Source: an uncultured Ruminococcus sp. (GTDB lineage: Bacteria; Bacillota; Clostridia; Oscillospirales; Ruminococcaceae). From it: a stretch of DNA of 47,175 nucleotides. Position 1 is the first letter of the stretch. Each line of letters begins with the position of its first letter. The position numbers were made by a program, and so were the translations under genes. Location: contig CAJTYV010000023.1 of the NCBI GenBank assembly GCA_910584195.1, positions 1 through 47,175 on the forward strand. The letters are read 5' to 3'. Below are positions 41,920-47,175 of this stretch, piece by piece. Below the pieces are notes generated by a model. That model searched no databases. It was given only the letters and a program-made list of their open reading frames with translations, and was not told the origin of the DNA.

Positions 41920-44196
41920 TTATCTTCCGGTCATCATGTTGTAGTGTTGCTCCTGTTTCATAACCTTAAAAATTTTCTCAAAAACGAGACGGAGATGATC
42001 GGTGCTGACCGCAGATGAATCATAATATAGACCGTCGTTAAATCCGGTCGCTCCTACATTGAGCATAGCTATCATCGCAGCAGCAGCTACATATTCCGTT
42101 CTATCCTCACTGCCATCATCCATTTTTTTAACAAACTCCGGTTCGTTCTTATCTAATAAATCATACCGCAGATTTCCACTTTTATATCCAATCATCTGAA
42201 TAAAGTAGTATTCAAGAATCTGCCGTATGACCATCATTAGCGTTTCCGGATTATCTGTAGTACAGTATTCGTGCCAATATGAGTCGTAGGTGTTTCTGAC
42301 GGGAGAACGGTTGATTTTACCACCGCCTGTCAATTTTACATCTTCCTCACATTCAGCAATACTCGTCTGGTTATTTCCGTCCTTTGTAATCTCAAAAAAG
42401 GAAGCACACTCGTAATCAGCGAGATGGTTATATGTGATTTCTCGGAAGAAATATGGATTGTGAGTCATGCAAAAGAACTGACGGATATGCTTATCGGCAG
42501 TTTCCTTTTCAAGATCATAGTTATTATAGCATACGGCTATCATCTCACGTACAAGAGATGCAACGATAAACAAAGAACTGCTGTCCATCGAAGATACAGG
42601 GTCATCAATAACCACAATCTTATCTTCTACTTTACCTTCATCAGATTGGCTGCCCATAACCATGTGGTAGAAATAAAGGAATGCAATAAAATGGCGTTCA
42701 CCTTCGCTGAGATTTTGATTTACCACTTCCGGCTTTCCGCCATTATCCCGCACAAGTTCATAAACATACTTTGCACCTGCTTTTTCTTGCAGCTTAAACC
42801 CTCGGAAACCGGCATCCCTGATTGCTTTATTGATATCCTGCATAGCCTTGGTGGTATTGACTGTCTGACTGTTGAGCAAGGCAATTTGTCTTTCGAGTTC
42901 TGCTGATTTTACTTTATAGTTCTTTGCCTCTTCGGACTTTTCTCTCCACGCATCCCGGTCATCTTCAGTTTTTTTTGTCCATGCTTGAATATCAGAGGCG
43001 CATTCACTTGCCATCATCCCCCAGACCATTTCCAGACATCTCTGCTTCTGACCAGGAATATCGGCTAAAACATCCATATACGCCTTAATCTCACTGTTTA
43101 TTTCTGCTGCCATTTCATTGAGTGCTACGGATATAGGGATAAGATCTTCCAACGCAATAGGCTCAGCAGGATTATCTAGTTTCCTTTGCAGCAAACTGAT
43201 ATTCTTATCGATGACAGTTAGCAGCAGCTGAGTTTGCTTCTTATACTCATTGGCCTTTTTTGTCGGAAATGTGTTCTGAAGGTTTGCTTCAATTACTTTT
43301 TTTGCTGACATCATGAGATTTTGATATGTGTTCTGAAATCTTTTCAATTCTGACAGGTCTTTCCTATATTGCTCATCGTAACAGGCAGCGAGCATATCCT
43401 CAAAATTATCGGGCATATTTTGCTGACAATACGGACATTTGCCACCTGCTCTTTGGTGATATATGTTATGACCGGCGGTCACCCAGTCCATATTACCGAT
43501 TGTACGGATAAACATGGCGAAATCTGTATTTGCTCTGCTTATGATTGCAATCTGCATTAAATCACTGATCGTTCCCTTATCAGTCGGTACGAAAGAATAG
43601 GCTGTGTACGTCTGTTGCTTTTTTCCGTAAACTGTCTGATAAAGCTCGGTACATTCCTCATTTGTAGCAGAGGAAGGCAAAACTTCCTCAAGATGCTTTA
43701 CAAACTTCTTTTTGTCTTTCATATATCCAGTTTGCGTGGATGGGAACTTTTTTCGTATTTTCTCTGTTTTATCCCATATATCATCAACATAGGCTTCTTC
43801 TGCTTTTTTGTGTTCTTCGGTTATCCTATTTGCTGCATCAGTGGCAGAGGCTGTCAAAACATCAAATTCAGCTTTTTCTGCGGTCTTTTCATCAGCCTCC
43901 TTCTTCTTTTGCGCATTTACCTCCGAAATTGTAAAGACACCAGGAATGTTACCGTAGCTCTGGATATTCTTTAATATAAAGTCCTCATTATATACGAGAA
44001 TACGTTCATCGGGAAAGGGCTCTCCTTTCCATTCTAAAGCGGCGCATCCATCTTTGAATGCCCTAGCTAAGGTAGATTTGCCGGTTCCATTTTTTCCGTA
44101 AAAAAAGTTGATCATGGAAGGCGAAAAAGTGACATTTTTGTATGTCGGTGCATTGATTGTAATTCCAGTAATGTGTACACGTACCTTATTCTTCAT
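41920..44196 (-). CDS. AAA_13-type ATPase (RloC/PrrC-like)
   Basis: This 758-aa protein starts at ATG 44196, behind AGGGGG. The P-loop is FFYGKNGTGKST (about 33-42). A coiled-coil region follows, with a CPYC pair near residue 252 that could be part of a zinc hook, then the ABC signature LSEGERHFIAFLYF and Walker B VVIDDPVSSMDSSSL near 528. This layout is that of the AAA_13 group, which includes the anticodon nucleases RloC and PrrC. The C-terminal domain (RNTYDSYWHEY, MMVIRQILEYYF) is similar to many AAA_13 proteins, but I cannot assign anticodon nuclease residues. It ends a four-gene operon and is probably the motor of a defence system. Confidence 0.82.
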   Translation of the reverse strand: MKNKVRVHITGITINAPTYKNVTFSPSMINFFYGKNGTGKSTLARAFKDGCAALEWKGEPFPDERILVYNEDFILKNIQSYGNIPGVFTISEVNAQKKKEADEKTAEKAEFDVLTASATDAANRITEEHKKAEEAYVDDIWDKTEKIRKKFPSTQTGYMKDKKKFVKHLEEVLPSSATNEECTELYQTVYGKKQQTYTAYSFVPTDKGTISDLMQIAIISRANTDFAMFIRTIGNMDWVTAGHNIYHQRAGGKCPYCQQNMPDNFEDMLAACYDEQYRKDLSELKRFQNTYQNLMMSAKKVIEANLQNTFPTKKANEYKKQTQLLLTVIDKNISLLQRKLDNPAEPIALEDLIPISVALNEMAAEINSEIKAYMDVLADIPGQKQRCLEMVWGMMASECASDIQAWTKKTEDDRDAWREKSEEAKNYKVKSAELERQIALLNSQTVNTTKAMQDINKAIRDAGFRGFKLQEKAGAKYVYELVRDNGGKPEVVNQNLSEGERHFIAFLYFYHMVMGSQSDEGKVEDKIVVIDDPVSSMDSSSLFIVASLVREMIAVCYNNYDLEKETADKHIRQFFCMTHNPYFFREITYNHLADYECASFFEITKDGNNQTSIAECEEDVKLTGGGKINRSPVRNTYDSYWHEYCTTDNPETLMMVIRQILEYYFIQMIGYKSGNLRYDLLDKNEPEFVKKMDDGSEDRTEYVAAAAMIAMLNVGATGFNDGLYYDSSAVSTDHLRLVFEKIFKVMKQEQHYNMMTGR

Positions 44197-44237
44197 CTGT
44201 AGAGTCCCCCTCATTTTTTTCTTTCATGACAGTTTCC

Positions 44238-44885
44238 TTACTCTATTATAATCCCCATATCTGCAGCAATTTGTATCAAGTTACCATTTCTGATACTCCA
44301 ATGTTCGACATCAAGCTGATTTCTGACGGTCGACGAACTCAGATGAAATCTTTGTATGTTGTCATTTATTAACTTCTGATTGAAAGTTTTAAAGTATTTG
44401 AATTCAAAGCGGATCGTTTCCTCTTGACATTGAATCTGTGTCAGCCGACCTAAGAAAGCTGGGCATCCATTAAAAGCCGTCATATAATCCTGATTTTTAA
44501 TAGCAAAGAGACAGGGCATGTCCAGAAGTTCATGGATAATCGAATCGGTCAGCGGGTTGAAATGATCCTTGTATTCTTTTGAAGTATGCTTCGTCAGGGC
44601 AATTTTTCTCCCAATAGAGAATACACCACAGCTGTATTTCTCATTTTCAAGCACAAAAACATTAAACTGCTCCTGGTTGAGAGAAGCCCATTCTGCTATA
44701 TGAGATGTTGGTGGCTGTTGTCCTGCTACCTTTAAAAGTAATGCTGTGAATTCGTTAGATGCATTGATAGTAATGCCTCCGTTTACTACACCGATAGCGG
44801 TACCTTCACCTGATGCAGTGATATTCATTTGTGTAGGAGTCGTTGGAAGCTGTGAACCGGCTGCCTTTATAATTTCATTCCCCAT
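44238..44885 (-). CDS. Operon protein with GTAIG motif, paralogous to its upstream neighbour
   Basis: This 215-aa protein starts at ATG 44885; an upstream in-frame ATG at 44921 lies inside the previous gene. Near its N-terminus it has the short motif SGEGTAIGVVNGGITI, probably a single beta hairpin, shared in similar form with the two preceding proteins. The C-terminal half (IRFEFKYFKTFNQKLINDNI, VRNQLDVEHWSIRNGNLIQI, MGIIIE) aligns with the same part of the 195-aa neighbour, so they descend from one ancestor. There is no signal peptide or enzyme motif. It probably forms a complex with the AAA_13 ATPase encoded 41 bp downstream. Confidence 0.7.
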   Translation of the reverse strand: MGNEIIKAAGSQLPTTPTQMNITASGEGTAIGVVNGGITINASNEFTALLLKVAGQQPPTSHIAEWASLNQEQFNVFVLENEKYSCGVFSIGRKIALTKHTSKEYKDHFNPLTDSIIHELLDMPCLFAIKNQDYMTAFNGCPAFLGRLTQIQCQEETIRFEFKYFKTFNQKLINDNIQRFHLSSSTVRNQLDVEHWSIRNGNLIQIAADMGIIIE

Positions 44886-44892
44886 ATTTTGC

Positions 44893-45480
44893 TCACTTTC
44901 CCCAAAAAATCCCTGCGTCATGCATTACTTCAAGAAGGTCAATCTTCTTGATAGTCCAATGTGTTCTTGTCAACTCAAATAGGTTCATAGCAAGTTCAGA
45001 CAGATTTTCCTTGAGGAATGCAAATGGAATCGGGAAATAACGCTGGAAATACACTTTGATTCCGTTGTCTTGAACCTTTATATCCTTAATAAATGCAAAT
45101 ACTGCCTGCTGTTCATCAGTACCATCTCGTTCCATCGAGATGATTGTAGGCAGCTTTTTTATTTTTTCTATCGCATCAACAGTCCACCCACTGAATTCTC
45201 CTTTTACCTCATCACTTATATACTCAGTCAAGGCACGAGCATTGTCAACAATAATGTAATCCTTTTCAAACGGATCATAACCAATGATAAGATTGAAATA
45301 CTCGGAACTGCTCGTACTCTTTGTTCCGTCCGCAAGAATTATGTTGACAGTCGGTGCGAAGGAATCCGCATAACCAACAGCAATACCCGCATCTTCCGCA
45401 TGTGCGGAAAAAACAGATGCAGAGGCAAGCGATGATGGAGAAAAAGGAGAACAGTCTTTCTTTATGATGTCATTACTCAT
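44893..45480 (-). CDS. Operon protein with GIAVG motif, upstream of its paralogue
   Basis: This 195-aa protein has an N-terminal Ser-rich stretch, then AEDAGIAVGYADSFAPTVNI and a mainly alpha/beta body. Its C-terminal 70 residues (IKVYFQRYFPIPFAFLKENL, TRTHWTIKKIDLLEVMHDAGI) match the next gene's C-terminus. The start overlaps the upstream gene by 8 nt, with GAGG nearby. The arrangement of small components before an ABC-type ATPase resembles three-component ABC conflict systems, a context argument rather than a domain hit. Confidence 0.7.
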   Translation of the reverse strand: MSNDIIKKDCSPFSPSSLASASVFSAHAEDAGIAVGYADSFAPTVNIILADGTKSTSSSEYFNLIIGYDPFEKDYIIVDNARALTEYISDEVKGEFSGWTVDAIEKIKKLPTIISMERDGTDEQQAVFAFIKDIKVQDNGIKVYFQRYFPIPFAFLKENLSELAMNLFELTRTHWTIKKIDLLEVMHDAGIFWGK

Positions 45481-46396
45481 CTTTGTTACCTCGTTTTCCG
45501 ATTACTAAACCGCCGAATACCTGTCCGATAGCCACACCGTTGTCTTTTGCTTCTACATGAAACTCTGCGACTACCTGTTTTTGCGTGATGGGATCAGTGA
45601 ATGGTGCTTCATAAACTTCTACTTTTGGTAATTCACCCTCATACGCACCGTCAATGAGTTCTCCCATGTCTTCCACTCCGCTCCTATCTTCTGTCCAACT
45701 TTCACCTTTATTCTCCCCAAAAAGCTGATATGTAATAGGCTTAGGGTAATTCTTTCCAATGTTGCTGATGAAGTTCCAACGTCCGTTAGTTCCATTGGAA
45801 CGGCAATGCCATGCTTCAAATGTGGATCGACCCCTCATATTGTCAGGTCGATGCATGATGATATAGTGCCAGATTCCTATGAGGAGGGCAGACAGACAGT
45901 AGTGATTAAGGGCGAGAAGCTCACTTTTGGTGATTGGCGTATCAGACAAGTAGAACTGCTCATTTGGTTTGATTAGAGTATCTTTATCGATCAGTGTCAG
46001 AAGTGCTTGAGTAAGCCATTGCATTCGTTCATCTGACTCAGTTTTTAGATATTCTTCAACAAAACGTTCCATATCATCAAGAACGGACAAATACCGATTC
46101 TTTACCCGATCATCAAATCTGTTAATCTCAACACCATCGTCAAAAGGAAGATTTGCTCCGTATGAAACTTTGCAGGATCGATAATCCGATGTATCTCCTT
46201 CAAAGGTTCTGCCTACGGTTGGCTGTTTGAATGACGGCATCAGCATCTGAATAAGTGCTTCGAGCATATTTCGGTTGCTGACCCGATCTTTCTTTCCGCA
46301 TTTAAGCTTGCGGCGAGAGGCACTTTTTCCTTTTGCCTCTGTCAATAGTACGAAAAATACGCCACCGCAAAGGTAAGGTACAGTTTGTTCTTTCAT
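45473..46396 (-). CDS. First gene of the AAA_13 operon, with GVAIG motif
   Basis: This 307-aa protein starts at ATG 46396, with GAGG 6 nt upstream. The N-terminus MKEQTVPYLCGGVFFVLLTEAK leads into a basic stretch and a helical body (LDDMERFVEEYLKTESDERM, LLALNHYCLSALLIGIWHYI). The C-terminus ends with KDNGVAIGQVFGGLVIGKRG, the same short beta-hairpin motif found near the start of the next two proteins. No known domain is recognised. It could be an effector or a sensor for the ATPase. A -10 box lies about 170 bp upstream. Confidence 0.7.
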   Translation of the reverse strand: MKEQTVPYLCGGVFFVLLTEAKGKSASRRKLKCGKKDRVSNRNMLEALIQMLMPSFKQPTVGRTFEGDTSDYRSCKVSYGANLPFDDGVEINRFDDRVKNRYLSVLDDMERFVEEYLKTESDERMQWLTQALLTLIDKDTLIKPNEQFYLSDTPITKSELLALNHYCLSALLIGIWHYIIMHRPDNMRGRSTFEAWHCRSNGTNGRWNFISNIGKNYPKPITYQLFGENKGESWTEDRSGVEDMGELIDGAYEGELPKVEVYEAPFTDPITQKQVVAEFHVEAKDNGVAIGQVFGGLVIGKRGNKDE

Positions 46397-46419
46397 GATT
46401 TTCCTCATATCTCAAAATT

Positions 46420-46446
46420 GCTAACTCCGCTAACACGGCTAACGTT
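46420..46446 (-). repeat. Three GTTAGC direct repeats at 9-bp spacing in the operon leader
   Basis: On the minus strand GTTAGC occurs three times, each followed by three other bases, ending 23 bp before the start codon at 46396. It may be a regulator-binding site or a slippage-prone repeat. Confidence 0.45.
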
Positions 46447-46476
46447 GACTGGAAGCCAAGCGAAGTCCAGGATAGA

Positions 46477-46512
46477 TCTTAGAAATTCACACAAAGTTTC
46501 TAAGACTTTTTT
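46477..46512 (+). terminator. Terminator-like hairpin with a T-run
   Basis: TCTTAGAAA and TTTCTAAGA (9 bp, 11-nt loop) are followed by c and six T residues on the plus strand. There is no plus-strand gene upstream. On the minus strand it is a hairpin inside the leader of the AAA_13 operon, without a U-run. Confidence 0.5.
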
Positions 46513-46566
46513 ATGATATTCATGTTTGGAAATGCCCTTGAAACAAGGCAGAACCCTAATATAACC

Positions 46567-46572
46567 ATTATA
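46567..46572 (-). promoter_or_regulatory. -10 box of the AAA_13 operon
   Basis: On the minus strand a TATAAT is preceded by TGTGG. No good -35 is visible at 16-18 bp. It would give a leader of about 165 nt holding the hairpin and the GTTAGC repeats. Confidence 0.45.
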
Positions 46573-46620
46573 CCACAGTTTTGGTGAAAAAGCTATGGAC
46601 AATTTGTGAACGGAGGAGAG

Positions 46621-46707
46621 TTGAACGAAAAATACTATGAATTGAATTTAGCAGATGTGCTAAGCACAGCACTGCGTATTAAGACTTGTCAAAACATCGT
46701 TTACTAG
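46621..46707 (+). CDS. 28-aa small ORF with a strong ribosome binding site
   Basis: A TTG start at 46621 follows CGGAGGAGAG and opens a frame of 28 codons reading MNEKYYELNLADVLSTALRI and then KTCQNIVY before TAG. Such a strong SD next to a short frame suggests a leader peptide or a small functional protein. It comes 46 bp before the structured RNA. Family unknown. Confidence 0.45.
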   Translation: MNEKYYELNLADVLSTALRIKTCQNIVY

Positions 46708-46753
46708 GCCTCAGATTGAGGTCATAAAATAATAATTCTACATTTGAAAGTCA

Positions 46754-46878
46754 GGGCGCGCACTGGCGGACAGATGTTCATAAAACAGAACAGAGAGATA
46801 TCCAACAGTCGGAGATGACTGTGGGATGATAGGATAACTCTGCCTGTTGAGACATCGTCTGCCTGCGTGCCCTTTTTT
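46754..46878 (+). ncRNA. Long structured RNA element ending in a terminator
   Basis: GGGCGCGCA (46754) pairs with TGCGTGCCC (ending 46872), then GGCGGAC-GATG pairs with CATC-GTCTGCC. Inside are AACAG/CTGTT, AGAG/CTCT, ATCC/GGAT and a tip hairpin ACAGTC/GACTGT. The helices nest in order, so the whole element folds into one long irregular hairpin followed by six T residues. It could be an independent small RNA or an attenuator for the gene at 46947. I cannot assign a known RNA family. Confidence 0.65.
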
Positions 46879-46923
46879 ATGGGAGCAGTGTGGTCTGCGT
46901 CATGAGCATCTGCCGCTTGGTGC

Positions 46924-46942
46924 GTTCCTTGCGGAAAGGAAC
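46924..46942 (+). promoter_or_regulatory. Hairpin that covers the ribosome binding site of the last gene
   Basis: GTTCCTT and AAGGAAC pair around a 5-nt loop. The AAGGA ribosome binding site of the gene at 46947 is in the 3' arm, 4 nt before the ATG, so translation would need the hairpin to open. Confidence 0.6.
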
Positions 46943-46946
46943 AATT

Positions 46947-47175
46947 ATGGAAAACGAGAATGTTAACACACAGAACGCTATGGACACTGATACTGCACTC
47001 CCTGTCATCACTGCTAAGACCACGCTCGGCGAGCTGCTTGCCGCACTTGCTCTTGGCAAAAATCCGAAAACTCCCACTCCGAGATTACTTTTTGAAACTG
47101 CCGGAGAGCCTATCGCCGAAATGAATGGCTGCACGCTTTTCAAAAACGGTTTTGCCATCTATAGGAACGGTTCTA
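46947..47175 (+). CDS. N-terminal part of an accessory-module protein (truncated by window end)
   Basis: The ATG at 46947 follows GGAAAGGAAC and opens a frame that runs off the window after 76 codons: MENENVNTQNAMDTDTALP, then TTLGELLAALALGKNP, RLLFETAGEPIAEMNG and LFKNGFAIYRNGS. GC content and codon use are higher than in the rest of the window, which suggests a different origin. The style recalls short proteins of clostridial conjugative or integrated elements, though I cannot name the family. It lies downstream of the structured RNA. Confidence 0.7.
   Translation, partial: MENENVNTQNAMDTDTALPVITAKTTLGELLAALALGKNPKTPTPRLLFETAGEPIAEMNGCTLFKNGFAIYRNGS

Noticed and set aside
46405..46602. Minus-strand 65-aa ORF upstream of the AAA_13 operon
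   Set aside because: It overlaps the -10 box, leader hairpin and GTTAGC repeats and has no SD, so it is best read as leader sequence.
46877..47158. Minus-strand 93-aa ORF at the window end
   Set aside because: It is the shadow of the plus-strand gene starting at 46947, which has an SD and better protein character.
1..47175. CRISPR arrays, tRNA or rRNA genes
   Set aside because: Reading both strands showed no regularly spaced repeats with spacers and no tRNA or rRNA-like sequence.

Overview
The window is AT-rich and its genes have Gram-positive style ribosome binding sites (AGGAGG variants). Gene content suggests a gut or rumen clostridium close to Ruminococcus (Oscillospiraceae). That placement is inferred from style and gene families, not from a marker gene. 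No rRNA, tRNA or CRISPR array was seen. Almost everything is accessory: membrane and conflict-type systems, toxin-antitoxin genes, recombinases and gene remnants.

Region A (1-7101, mainly minus strand): a partial plus-strand gene end, a 44-aa membrane peptide with a 220-aa anchored protein, then an operon of cell-surface and modification genes. Read in the direction of transcription the operon is: anchored protein with an NADase-type glycan-binding (discoidin-like) domain, VanX-type D,D-dipeptidase fused to an L,D-transpeptidase, anchored C-type lectin protein, small beta-grasp (ubiquitin-like) protein, and radical SAM/SPASM protein fused to a JAMM metalloprotease domain.

Region B (7256-29527, minus strand, about 22 kb): one long, tightly packed operon. 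In order of transcription it encodes a membrane-anchored zinc-ribbon GTPase, a GrpE-like factor, three Hsp70 ATPases (one chimeric, one plain, one fused to a vWA domain), a zinc-ribbon/fn3 protein with a possible J-like N-terminus, a second GTPase of the same family, an 86-aa acidic linker protein, a PD-(D/E)XK-like protein, a HerA/DUF87-type ATPase, an ABC ATPase and permease, a large GTPase-associated (GAP1-like) protein and a polytopic membrane protein. I read it as a chaperone- and GTPase-regulated biological conflict system. The function is inferred from families and has not been shown.

Region C (29580-32990): two neighbouring cassettes, each with a tyrosine recombinase gene and an outward-facing near-consensus or consensus sigma-70 promoter. 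Each is bounded by inverted, dyad-symmetric sites with identical spacers, the architecture of invertible promoters (phase-variation switches). The first abuts the region B operon. Its strong promoter now points away, into a terminator, so the assembled orientation looks OFF for that operon. The second now points at an XRE regulator gene, and flipped it would point at a small lipoprotein gene.

Region D (32990-46400, minus strand): a hepT/mntA HEPN-MNT toxin-antitoxin pair, a pRiA4b ORF-3-like protein, a metallophosphoesterase, an S51 peptidase, an ASCH-DUF1810 fusion, a CoiA-UvrD fusion helicase, an AraC-type regulator, remnants of a restriction-modification locus, and a four-gene operon ending in an AAA_13 (RloC/PrrC-like) ATPase. 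Three proteins of that operon share a short glycine-rich motif.

Region E (46588-47175, plus strand): a 28-codon ORF, a long structured RNA ending in a terminator-like U-run, and a truncated gene whose ribosome binding site lies in a hairpin. It looks like the start of another mobile or accessory module.
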